A DNA stretch of 64,000 nucleotides from Lytechinus variegatus (Eukaryota; Echinodermata; Echinoidea; Temnopleuroida; Toxopneustidae), in NCBI RefSeq assembly GCF_018143015.1, contig NC_054753.1, forward strand, positions 25,880,462 through 25,944,461, given 5' to 3'. This document shows positions 1 to 11,600 of this stretch, piece by piece; position 1 is the first letter of the stretch; every line of letters begins with the position of its first letter. A program made the translations under genes and the position numbers. The notes beneath the pieces were generated by a model that worked only from the letters and a program-made list of their open reading frames with translations, did no database searches and was not told the origin of the DNA.

Positions 1-29
1 CAGTTTTAACACCACAGTTTTTACAGTGT
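1..29 (+). repeat. 3' end of a CACTGT-ended MITE (ACACC family)
   Basis: TTTTAACACCACAGTTTTTA followed by CAGTG matches the 3' end of the copies at 11541-11779 and 25476-25705. The rest lies left of the window. Confidence 0.7.
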
Positions 30-779
30 AGGGATATTTCCCCCTTACCCCTTCATCCCCGCTGTGTACCGCCATGTATGCATTCACTTTCACTCACGCT
101 CTCCTTGTCACTATTTGTCAAACCTTGGTACAATCTAAAAGGCAAATATCGAACAAAAAGCCTGGTATATAATGACGTCATAAATGGTCCATTATCCCCG
201 TCGCCTCGGACGAGTGAGTCGATGTAGCGTTTGAAAGTTTTTTCTGATGGTCCTCTGGTCATAGAAACGACAGAGTAGAATGAATATATTGACTGCTGTC
301 TCACAGCCGGGAAATGAAATGGATGGGATCACCCCCTCCCCCGATCACCCCAAGATGAGAGGCGTGGAGGCCTGTGCCCCCCCCCTCAATTTGAAAATAT
401 CAAAAAAAATTGCCCATTTCGTTTAACTTTTGAGAAGCGCGTTCTTCGTGAGATATGAGAGGAGATTCCGCTGGCGGAACCTCGGGGCGGAAGCAAGACG
501 TTAGCGAAGAATTCAAGTTATTATCTTTCTATGATGAACAGAGAAGAAAATCACTTCTTCAGTCAAGAATAGTCTCATCACAATCCATCTGATATTATCG
601 TGTCCGATCTAAGAATTATTATTATATTAGTCAAAAGTAAAATAGAAAAAAACATCGGTTGTAGATGTGTAATGTGAAAAGATAAAGTTAATTATGAACA
701 GTTATTGTTATCCTTTCTTGCTCAAGAGTAAGTTTTTTTTTTTTTTTTTTTGGGGGGGGTCTTTTTACCTCAAACAACA
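30..779. other. non-coding flank, nothing recognised
   Basis: No coding signature. Short G/C and T homopolymer runs (about 340-390 and 728-760) resemble cores of the hAT-like MITEs elsewhere, but no ends were found. Confidence 0.4.
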
Positions 780-1460
780 CAAATATCCAGGGAGTTATCC
801 ATTGACATGGACACCTCGGTTGAAGATGCACCCTCCAATTCCTAAGACTCAGAGTCTGGCCACGCCTTATATAATTGTTACCCCTTTTGTCTTCAAATAA
901 TCTTCTCGTATCCTTTCCCATGTGTATTTACCACCAATATCTATCGACAAGGACACTTGTAGAATGCACCCTCCTAAACCTACCAGCAGGGGCGGAAATC
1001 TCTCCCAAAAGGTAGGGGGACAATGGTCTGGAAAATTTGACAAGCAAAAAAAAGGCTATTACCTAAAATTTAAGGTCATTTCGACGAAAATATATTTGAC
1101 AAGCAAAAAAAAAAATTATTCCCATTTTGAGTGATATATTTCTTAGCATCACCAAAGACCCAAAATAGTAGGGGGACATTTGATATTGTCCCCCCCCCCT
1201 CAAATAAATCTATTCACATAGGTCCCACATGTATTTCCCACCATCATCCATCGACGAAGACACCTGTAGAATGCACCCCTCCTATTCCTACCAGAGTGGC
1301 CACGCCCCATACATTGATTACCCCGTATATCCTCAAATAAATCTTCCCACATAGGTTTACATATGTGTTTACCACTGTTATCAATTAACACTGACACCTG
1401 CAGACACCCTCCCTATCCTATCAGACCGGTCACGCCCCTTGAGTTGTTACCCTCATAAAT
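780..1460. repeat. degenerate tandem repeat, about 140-bp unit, split by a MITE
   Basis: The phrases 'tgtatttaccacca', 'gacacctgtagaatgcaccctcc' (with variants), 'ggccacgcc' and 'cctcaaataaatcttc' recur at about 785, 920, 1229 and 1368. The third spacing is widened by the G/C-run insertion at 986-1199. Confidence 0.6.
986..1199. mobile_element. hAT-like MITE, 3'-truncated (CAGGGGCGGAAAT family)
   Basis: Starts CAGGGGCGGAAATCTCTCCC and shares its interior with the complete element at 38555-38861 in inverted orientation. The far end is not preserved. Confidence 0.55.
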
Positions 1461-2514
1461 CCTGTATAGTAGCGAAGGTAATCAATGTATTCCTTTCTCC
1501 TCAACGCTCGGCGGTATTCATAATTGTTTCGGTAACAGGCGACAAACATTTGACCCTTTTCACTCCGTGGATCTATACATTACACACGCATTACACGGTA
1601 TCATCATCGCATAGTGGGTTTAAATTGGATATAACCATTTTATGTGACGATAATGAGTCTGCATTCATCTTCATACTACCAGTTATATGATTTTTAGTGG
1701 CGCCCCCCAAAATATTGATGTTCTGATTTATTACGGAAGAGGCGCCATCTGCATTGTTCCGATTTTTATTGGAAAAAAAAAAAAAATATAGGTGAGTAGC
1801 TAATCTTGTTATAATTTCAATGTATCTCTTACATAGGCTTTTAAATATATACATATGTATATACACACATATATGTATATTATATATATATTTATAAACC
1901 ATATATCATTTTGAATTCTGAATTGTCTTGCAACGCTGTAATTTGATGTTAGTACTGAAATATATGCACATTTTCCATCAATAAATATTTTTCTTACCAT
2001 CCTTAATAACACACTAGTAAAACAAAGCAAGTCCATTATCTCACTGTGTGTTGTAAATTAAATTAAAGGGCGTTTGAATTTCTAGCTTTAAATAAGGTAC
2101 ATTTCTGACTTTAAAATAATGATGTGCTTCTTTAACAAAATACCAACATATTTTTATTATAATGTTAAAATATCTGAATTGTCTATACAATATCAAGGAT
2201 TGCAACAAAAATTATCAAATCATCTAATTACTAATTTGAGGGTCCTTTAATTTTTGTTATTAATAATCTTGCTTCATCGCCATTTTGGTAGAATCCTTAT
2301 GGGCCTGTACTTTTTCTTCCCTATACTTCTTTAATCCATAAGATTAAAAAGAGGGGATCGCATGGTTTAGGTCAATAAAATCAATCGATATCGCATGGAA
2401 CGGGATTAAAAGTCAGACATTCACTGAATTTTGTTGTCTTATTTGTTTTGGCAATGAATGTACTGCGTTGTTATCTTACGCGGTTCTATGTTAAAATGAA
2501 ACTTACTACTTTGA
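1461..2514. other. AT-rich flank, nothing recognised
   Basis: Contains a TATATA-rich patch at 1845-1900 but no gene, RNA or element that I can name. Confidence 0.4.
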
Positions 2515-2709
2515 CGTCATGGTTTCGTGGTCTAGTGGATACTGTCTCCGGACCATGGATCACAAGGTTCGGGATCCGATTCCCACCTCGGCACTGACGT
2601 AGTTTCGCAAGGCGATGATCTACATTTGCCACGCTCGACCCGGGCAATAGCCATGGGAATATTTGGCAACGATTAGAAACAATTCGTATTAAACGTATTA
2701 AACGCTTTA

Positions 2710-2745
<36 letters not shown>
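2515..2745 (+). mobile_element. tRNA-derived SINE
   Basis: Pol III A-box-like TGGTCTAGTGGATAC and B-box-like GGATCCGATTCC, then a non-tRNA body and a (TA)n tail. The flanks cannot pair as an acceptor stem, so this is not a tRNA gene. Confidence 0.6.
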
Positions 2746-2747
<2 letters not shown>

Positions 2748-2749
2748 AA

Positions 2750-2989
2750 CATAGGCGGCGGAAGCGGGGAGGGGGGGGGGGTCCTGCCCCCCTCAATTTT
2801 TTATTTTTGCTTGTCAATTTTGTTTCCTGCGTCCCCCTTAAATTCAGGTGGACCCCCCTACAATTTTTGTGGTCTCCCCTAAAATTTTGGTTGATGACTT
2901 CTTTTTTTTGCTTGTCAAATTTTTTTACTTGTGTCGTCCCAAAATTTCAGGTGGACCCCCCTAATTTTTGTTGGCTTCCGCCGCCAATG
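2750..2989. mobile_element. hAT-like MITE (CATWGGCGGCGGAAGC family)
   Basis: Termini CATAGGCGGCGGAAGC and GCTTCCGCCGCCAATG are inverted repeats. The interior carries C-runs and T-runs shared with 21219-21533 and 55807-56104. Confidence 0.7.
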
Positions 2990-3110
2990 TATATATATAT
3001 TATATTCTGTCTTGTAGTATTTTCGACCTTAATATGTTTATCATACTATGTACAATTGTGAAACGGAAATCAATAAATCAAATCGAATATTATTATCATT
3101 GTAATAAATC
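2990..3110 (+). repeat. possible LINE 3' tail
   Basis: AT-rich stretch ending in AATCAATAAATCAAATCGAA, like the short-word tails of the LINE ends at 12540 and 13375. Weak evidence. Confidence 0.3.
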
Positions 3111-3498
3111 TAATCAAGCTACGCATTGGGATTTTAAAAAAATGAATTCATGCCCCGAAAGAAAATAATTCATGTATTTTAATTGCATAAATTTATCGGA
3201 TAAACTGCGTCTCGGTGTCCACGCGCGTTTATCATGTTTATATGAAAATGACCTCATTCATTATGGGACATTGCATAAACCACTTTCATCGAAGCACTTA
3301 AGCCAATTAACTGGCCATAATTTCAGAATAAAATAACATAGAGAGAGGTCAATGCTTATTTTGGCTGCAATTATGGTTCTGATAGCGTATACGGATCGCA
3401 CATTATGTATCATGGCCAACTAAGTAAAGGCTGCTCTTTTAATAGGGAATCTGATCCATTTTCGAACTTCAGTGTATCGGAGCGGCCATGATTGATCA

Positions 3499-3656
3499 GG
3501 GCTCCGTAACACAAAGGTTTGCGATGAATAGCAAATATGAAAGAACACTTCTGGTTGGTTCCTAGTCAGTATTTTTCGACAAATGCGCGTGTAACATTGA
3601 TCTTGATTGGTCAGTTCATTTAGCGATTGATCGCTAATCTTTGTGTTACGGAGCCC
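3499..3656. mobile_element. MITE, 26-bp terminal inverted repeats
   Basis: GGGCTCCGTAACACAAAG at the left is mirrored by CTTTGTGTTACGGAGCCC at the right. About 158 bp with no coding capacity. A diverged relative lies at 55100-55234. Confidence 0.75.
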
Positions 3657-4190
3657 GGATCTCAAATGTTCAATTAATACTAGCGAGAGATACTGGGGAC
3701 AGTTTTATACATGTGCTTTCTCTTCACTCACTTTTTTATCACCCTGTACTCTGTTACAATATTAATGTTACGCATTTCCATGGTCGAAATGGAAATAATG
3801 TATGGGGTGGTGCATAAATGTCATTGTACTAAAGCAGTGAGTCCATTAGCGAAATGCAAATTGACGCGCCAAACTTGCCTATCTCGACCGAGATGTAAAT
3901 TTAGGTGAGGGGCAGCCCGACATTGTCCAAGGAATCCTTTTTTCCCTTCAGATTATGCCTCCGATAATGGATAAATCAAACAAATTAATGAAAATTAAAA
4001 TTCGAATTGATAACGATTCACACCATTTACATGTAAGTTTAGCTCATGTAGGTTAGCATTGACAAGTGTCGGGTCAGTGGCACTCGACAAGACTTTGAGT
4101 CCTTACAAGATTCTGAGGTGGTGATGATGGGGGATGGGGGGGGGGGGGGCTCGCCCAAATGAGATATGCAGTTGAAATGCCTCTTGATAA

Positions 4191-4683
4191 TTGTGATTTT
4201 TCAAATATTCATCCAACACTGTGCGCTTTTCTCATTTATCTAGATTCTAGTGCATCGAATTGTACCGAAAATGTATCAAGACGCACCACCCCCTCCCACC
4301 CATTTAATGTAATTTATCTGTCACGAATTATGTAACCATTACCATCAAGTATTGTGTGGAGTTTATATCAGGTATCACTCTTGACTATAATTAAGCTTCA
4401 TATTTGAATGGACAATAATTATAATAATAATAAGCAATAATAATTGTGATTTTTCAAATATTCATCCAACACTGTGCGTTTTTCTCTTTTATCTAGATTC
4501 TAGTGCATCGAATTGTACCGAAAATGTATCAAGACGCACCACCCCCTCCCACCCATTTAATGTAATTTATCTGTCACGAATTATGTAACCATTACCATCA
4601 ATTGTGTGGAGTTTATCTCAGGTATCACTCTTGACTATAATAATATATTAAGCTTCGTATTTGAATGGACAATAATTATCATG
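4191..4683. repeat. tandem duplication, two 253-bp copies
   Basis: The copy from 4191 is repeated from 4444 with only a few changes, including the CACCACCCCCTCCCACCC phrase. A recent local duplication. Confidence 0.85.
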
Positions 4684-4784
4684 TTACAATTCAAACATAA
4701 TAATACTCAATACCCCCACATTGCATCGGTGACTCCAGAGGCGGTGTCACGGGGAGGGGTAGGGGAGGGTAACCGCCCTATGAT

Positions 4785-5285
4785 TTTTCGGTTACACTTC
4801 GTAATTCCGAAGGTTCTTAATTCCGAAGGTTCTTTATTCGGCGAAGGTTCGTAATTCCGAAACACGTAAATTGCCTATACCTCGATGTTCGTTAATCCGA
4901 AAACGCAAAAGGGTTCGTTAATCCGAACATTTGTGGCGTTATTCCGAAGGTTCGATATTCCGAAAACGAAATAAGGTTCGATGTTCCGAAGGTTCGTTCA
5001 TCCGAAAACGAAATAAGGTTTTTGTTCCGAAGGTACGTTAGTCCGAAAACGAAATAAGCTTCGTTAATCATTACGTTTTCGGACTAACGAAACGTCGGAA
5101 TTACGAACCTTATTTCGCTTTCGGATTAACGAATGTTCGGAGTTACGAACCTCATTTCGTTTTCGGATTGACAAACCTTCGGAATTACGAACCTCACATC
5201 GTTTTCGGATTAACGAACCTTCGGAATTGCGAAAGAAATAACCGAACCTTCGGAATAAAGAAGCTTCGGAATTACGAATGTATGC
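4785..5285. repeat. foldback built of AATTCCGAAGGTTCG-type words
   Basis: The left half repeats 'ttcgtaattccgaagg' and 'ttcgttaatccgaaaacg'. The right half carries the reverse complements ('ttcggaattacgaacc'). The turn lies near 5060. The words vary in order. Confidence 0.75.
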
Positions 5286-5411
5286 GGATTTTTCAAGAAG
5301 TGAATGAAGGGGTAGGTTACAAAATGAACGAAAGAAAAATAGGTTTATAAAGGGGGAAAGGGGGACCCCAAAAGAAGGAAGGGTAGTATATGTATTGGTC
5401 TTGTGAGGGCG

Positions 5412-5610
5412 TTGCGACGCGTCGTGGTCTAGTGGTTACGACTCTCGTCTTTCAATCTGAGGGACGCGGGTTCGAATCCCAACCATGATGGGTTTTCTTT
5501 CAGCAAGAAAGTTACCCACATTGTGCTACACTCAACCCAGGTGAGGTGAATGGGGACTCAATAGGAAGAAATTCCTCGAATACCGCCGTCCTTCAGTATA
5601 AGCCAATGGA
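5412..5610 (+). mobile_element. tRNA-derived SINE
   Basis: A-box TGGTCTAGTGGTTACGA and B-box GGTTCGAATCCC head, then the family body 'cagcaagaaa', 'cactcaacccaggtgag', 'aattcct'. The same body occurs at 10063, 27416 and 34790. Confidence 0.8.
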
Positions 5611-5646
5611 TAAGTTTGGCAATATTGTCATGTCTTGTGATGTATT

Positions 5647-6505
5647 GGGGAAGGCGGGGTAAGTTGTGACAGTTTTTGCTTTTTGCATGTTAGAATTGAT
5701 ATGATTAATAATCTTGTCGAAATAAGTACCTTGCCTTGAAATTTCATTCTTCTGAAATATTTTCCACCTATATATAACTTTCTATCCCCACACTGAAAGT
5801 CATCGTGACCTTTGAAAAAAACGATGTCAAATGGCTCAACTTGCCCCATATATGGGGTAAGTTTGAGCCACCTTCTGGGGTATGTTGAGCCACAAAAACT
5901 ATGTACAAAATGTATGAGGGAGAACTAGCATGTCAATTTTTTGTTTAAAGTCTTTTCACTTGCTAATTCTCTATAAATACTAACATCCTTTGAAAGGAAA
6001 AGAGCAGTCATGTAAATTTGCTCCTTTCAGCCAGCATTTCAATCGATTTTTATGGTTTGTTTGTTTTTTAAGATACATTACCATAGGAATTACCATGGCT
6101 CAACTTGCCCCATGCTGTTTGGCTCAACTTACCCCAGTCCGAACTTAGTGCGATAATTTTGTATCCACACATTTATTATGCATCCATCATATAAAAGACT
6201 ATGACAAGAATAAAGATCCATACCTGGACTAAAAATGTTGCTATCATGTATTTATTATATTTAAAGACGTGTGTGTTTATAAAGCACTTATCTATTTCAA
6301 ACTCTTTTTCACTTTTTTGGCTGAAATTCATATTTTTCCCTCTAAAAAACTACTTTTTGTTTCAAAGTTGAAAACAATGTGGTGGGTTTAGGGTTATGCT
6401 ATGGGTCATCAATACATGACACCATCACAATGTCTGACTCATTCATTATTGGCCTGGGGCTGGTGGCTCAACTTGCCCCTATGCTCAACTTACCCCGCCT
6501 TCCCC
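5647..6505. mobile_element. non-autonomous DNA element with 19-bp inverted ends
   Basis: GGGGAAGGCGGGGTAAGTT begins it and AACTTACCCCGCCTTCCCC ends it. Inside, the phrase 'ggctcaacttgcccc' and its complement recur at least five times, giving many internal foldbacks. 859 bp, no ORF of note. Confidence 0.75.
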
Positions 6506-6611
6506 TACTCAGTTCCAGCAAGAGTCGAAAATGCGGATACCAAATGCATTATATTATTGTTTCTGTCTCTTTTCCACATATCCTGCAAGTGTCGTCTGTG
6601 TCTGTTCTGAT

Positions 6612-6714
6612 ATTTCTATTATTATTATTGTTATTATTATTGTTGTTGTTATTATTATCATTAGTATTATTATACTACTAATAATAATTACACTACTACT
6701 ACTACTACTACTAT

Positions 6715-6774
<60 letters not shown>

Positions 6775-6840
6775 TACACTACTACTACTACTATTACTAC
6801 TACTACTACTACACTACTACTACTAATTTTACTACTACTA
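6612..6840. repeat. (ATT)n and (CTA)n microsatellite
   Basis: Trinucleotide runs, first ATT/GTT, then a long CTA/ACT tract. They produce an artificial leucine-rich reading frame. Confidence 0.95.
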
Positions 6841-8585
6841 ATATTCAGTTCTCATATAGCGCAAATAAGTCTCCTAGCGCTCATGTTCTCGTTCGTATAA
6901 AATCTACACGAAGCATCTCATTAATAGTTCTCTCGCACTTTTCAATGCGTTCAGTTGAAAAGGTCCCATCTAGATAATGTGTACATAGATAATTCAAGTC
7001 CTATTTGAAAAGAAACTCGGATACAAGCGTTCCATCCGTGTTTTAATCCGGGGGAAGAAAATCAAACAGCATTAGCGTGTGGTTGCTATGGTCACCTGGA
7101 CTCAAGTAAATGCTATTAGCTGAATACTGATTAAACATCATAATTATACCACGGTCACACTGGCACAATCGACTGCAGATCACCCGATCGTCTGCTATTG
7201 ATAATAACGTCTTAGCTGGAGTCGTTTTCACCGGTGTAACTGAAACAAAAGCCATGAAAGCGGGAGTCGAGTTTAACATGTTTAACGTGTAAATTTCTGA
7301 ATAAAAGCGTTGCTCGTTACATTGTTAAAATCTCTCTCTCTCAAGTATTCGAATTTTGTGTTTCTTCTGTGCATGCAATATTGTGTTGTCGTTAAATATG
7401 ACTAAAATATTAAAACTAGTTTAACCAAAATAAGCAGCGTTGCAATAAGCCTTATTTGTTGAGGGGCAAGATATGTCGTATTGGATAAAATTTCACCAGA
7501 ATGCAAAAATCTAATTTTGTGATGGACTTTGACAAACTATTCAAAAAATGATATCATATTTCACCATTTTCCCTTTCCTTTTCTTTCCTTCTTTTCCTTT
7601 TTCTTGGTCGGGATTTTTTTTTGTTGGGGGGGGGGCATGGCCCCCATCTGAGCGTTAGTCATAAAAGCTTGACGCACCTGACCATTTTATTCTCCTCATT
7701 TTAACTAGTTTGTGTTTAAGAAGTGGTTTTTCAAAAGACTTTAAATGAATAAAACTGATTAGTTCAAACATTAATCGAAAACTCAATTTCACATCTAAAT
7801 CTTTATATGAAAAAAAATTGAATACCACTTTTTCGTTTTCAGCTGAATTTGATTTATTCAAGGTGAAACATGGCATAAATTGACTATTACAAACTATCCG
7901 GATGTATAACTATACTTAACAGAGTGTTGCTAATTCAGTTCTCAATAAATCGGATAGTTAATGGAGTAGAATGGTTAGATAATAATGGCAGTGATGTCAT
8001 ACCTCGGGAATATTTACATCGTATTTGGATATTTTGCAAGGAGCTGATATTTGCTATTCGTGGGCTAATCACTTTCGTTGTTCTTTACCCTTCAGTCCTG
8101 TACAGGAGCTATAATTAGATAATTGCTTCGATTTTACGCACTTAAATTGGTTTGAGTGAACATGTAATTGGCATGTTAATGGCATGCCTCTAGGATGCCT
8201 TTGCCAAACGTAATTTGACGTGGAAAAATATTTCGTCATCGATGAAAAGACAATTATGCAAATTTTTAAGCCTTCAGAAATGATAGACGTGAGACATTCA
8301 TGCATTATATACCACCCCATCATCCCAATTTCCCCTCTCACTTTCTCCTTGGCTCTATTTATCGCAATTTAAGACATTTTACTGTTATTTCTAATTTTTT
8401 ATTAAAATACAGAAAAACAATACCGGATACGGGTTTATAAAATCAATCGCGATATGTGATTTTATTTTGAAAGACAACAACGTGATTGATTTTAAAATCA
8501 TTCATTTCAGATTTACTGATATTTTCATCATCTTATCGGAAAACAAGTCACCATCTATACAGTTTTTAGTTTACATGATTGAAGG
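6841..8585. other. 5' flank of the scramblase gene, nothing recognised
   Basis: AT-rich with no clear promoter motif, RNA or named repeat. The transcription start of PLSCR is expected near its right end. Confidence 0.4.
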
Positions 8586-8612
8586 ATGGCGGTTCAGCCA
8601 AATGCTATGCCG
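8586..8612 (+). CDS. PLSCR: PLSCR coding exon 1 (start exon)
   Basis: Encodes MAVQPNAMP and ends at a strong GTAAGT donor in phase 0. This is the least certain exon: an out-of-frame ATG lies 11 bases upstream (8575), and exon 2 opens with its own in-frame ATG (residue 10) that could serve as the start instead. Confidence 0.6.
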
Positions 8613-11600
8613 GTAAGTTGTATATCGATATTTCTTTATTTCAACCTTTTCTCCTTAAATTTAACTTGGATATATTTTTTCTCTATCTTCTCTCTGTCGA
8701 ATCATTTCGCAACGCGTAACAAGTTGTTTTAATGTCAACGTTTTGCTTTCTAGAAGGTGCATAATTATGCTGAATCTAACATATTCTCACGTTTTGAATT
8801 TATTGATTTGATATTTGATAATAAAATAATAAATAGATAAAAGTACTGTCTGCTAGGAGCTGTATTTCTATGTCTTGGGAAATGATAAGAAAAGACAAAT
8901 AATTTCTCCCGCTAGTCCTGAATTAATCATTGCTATAGACATGCATCTAAAATGTAATATCGTCTTCATACGTGTTCTCTTTCAAATGTTGATGAAAACT
9001 ACGTTAAAAGGCACGATACCATTTGATGTTTATAACCACTCATTTCCAGTAATATTTAAACTTTGAATCGCTGTGTAATATCCGTTTATTCTGTGTTTTA
9101 TTATGACCTTTGCTTTCCTAATTGTTTTTTATTGTTTTGTTATTTTTATATCCCTTTACGTTTTTATTGGAATGAATAAAACATTGTTAATATTTATTTA
9201 CAATATTTATACTATGCGACTGTTATTATTTTGTTATAATCATGTATTACCTTTGTAAATATTGTATATATATGTATTTTGTAATTCTGATATTGATGTG
9301 AATGCAGAAATAAATAAAATAAAATAAAATCAAATCAAACATTGAATTGAAGAGAGAGTAACAGCCATTAAAAAAAACAATTCTGACATCACTTTTCCAG
9401 TCATTCACATAGAGGTGAAAGATGTGAAATTTGACCCCCCCCAAAAAAAAAATATATATATATACTTTTGGGGTGAAATTATGAGAAAAATATTTAATAT
9501 TCGTAAAACTCATTGGAATTGATTTTTTTTCCGTCTGATTTTTTTTCCAAGATGACGGTGCAACCGGGGAGTCACCTTCAAGCCCCCCAGGTCCAGTGGA
9601 TGCCTGCCCCCGATAGGGTGGGGCCGGAATGCCCCCCTGGGCTGGAATATCTCACCAAGATAGACCAGATACTCGTACATCAACAGGTTGAATTCTTCGA
9701 AGGTTGGTAAATTCTGTATTCTGATAGCCATGGTCAGTGGCGGATCCGGGGGGGGGGGCACTTCCGGCTCGTGTGCCCCCCCCCATTTGAGAGTCACAGC
9801 AAATACTTTTAATGGGGATATGTCATTCATACACAAGTGAGGAAATCTTTTTTTTCTTGCTTGTTAACTTGTACGTTGGACAAAATAATTGACTTTCATT
9901 ATTTTTTTGTGCAACTCTTTTGTTCTTTTTTTTGTTTGCTTGTCAAATTTTCCTCGGGAAAATGTGCCACGCCTTTTTGGAGAGTCTTGGATCCGCCCCT
10001 GGTCATGGTTTAATTGGACCTGGGTTAACTTACACCACACTTTTACGGACCACCATAATAATAATAATAATAGGCATTTCTATAGCGCCATCCATCTAGA
10101 AGTATTCTATTCCGAGGCGCGTTTTTTTAATTATTATTATTACCCCGGCATTAGCTTGAGCTGCCTCTCAGCGCTCATGCATTCAAGGAATTAATCCTGC
10201 CGGGTACCCATTCAACTCACCTGGGTCGAGTGCAGCACAGTGTGGATAAATTTCTTGCTGAAGGAAATTACGCCATGGCTGGTATTCGAACCCACGACCC
10301 TCTGTTTCAAAGTCAGAAGACTTATCCACTGGGCCAATTATGCCAATTTATTCACCAAATGAAACTTGTCCTATTCACGATGAGAAAAGTTGTCAAAAAA
10401 TTATTATGTCATTAAAAAAATAGAATAGGAAACATCGATGAAGTTTGGTGAATTTTGGTACGTCATCTTTGGCACGAACATGGAAGTATTGTGAAACTCA
10501 GCATCCCACAGAAGTGTGGCCTAAAATTCTAGTTTGGACTAGGGTGAAACCTAAGTTTACTTACCAGAATACGGGCCTTGTTGTTTGGTTGATTTTAATC
10601 ATTTGATTCATCGATATGATTTTAAATATGAACATGATATTGGACATGCCAACGGAATAAGCCACGCAGTAAAAACTGACACCAATTTGTGTTAATAGAG
10701 GACCACACCCTGAGGTGTTAAAATTACACCCTAGAGATTGAACATTACACCAAAGAGTGTAAATGTAACAACCAAAGGTGTTGTAATAACACCTATAGGT
10801 GTAAAACTAACACCACCAATTTAACACCGGTGTAAAATAACTGGTGTGGTCCTCTATGTACACCGGTCAACACCACAGTTTTTGCTGTGCACTGAGTCAC
10901 TGAGACAGGGGAGTAGCCGTGGGGGCTTCAGCCTCCATTTATTTTCAGTAAATTTTTTGTACAACCCGACGATGTTTTTGTGATTTTTTTGCATGGTATA
11001 CCCGCCCCCTCCCCCATTCAACAAAACCATTCCACAGTCCCTGATCACAATTGGTTCTTTTTTTTCTCTCTTTAGTTTTTACAAGCTGGGAGACGTGTAA
11101 TAGGTATCAAGTGAAAAATAGCCTTGGTCAACAAATCTACTTCGCGATGGAAGGTAAGTAATAATATGCCCAGGTGTCCGTAAGAAAGAGTTGCGTTTAA
11201 ACGCAAGTCAAAAAATCAATCGCAAGTCCAAAATGCGCGTTGTTGATTGGTTGAAAATCATGAGATTTTTAGAGTTGCGTTTGATTGCAACTCTTTCTGC
11301 AACGGGCCCCAGTGCACTTATGTTATCATCATCGTGTATTATTACCATCATCATTTTCCCCATTCATGTCATTAAAAGTAGTATTCTAAATATCGACTGT
11401 AAATTTGATTTCATATAGTCAATGGTGAATGCTTGTTCTTTCAAACAGAATCAGACAACTATAACGTTGCGGTATTACCAAACAGCTATAGTGTATATGT
11501 GTAATTTTCATAATTGATTTCGGCAATAGTAATAACTGTACACAGCAAAAACTGTGGTGTTAACAGGTGTACATAGGGGACCACACCAGTTATTTTACAC

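Noticed and set aside
5412-5485. tRNA gene
   Set aside because: A and B boxes are present but the acceptor stem does not pair and the sequence runs into a SINE body shared with other copies.
6531-6977. leucine-rich 148-residue frame
   Set aside because: Produced by the (ATT)n/(CTA)n microsatellite.
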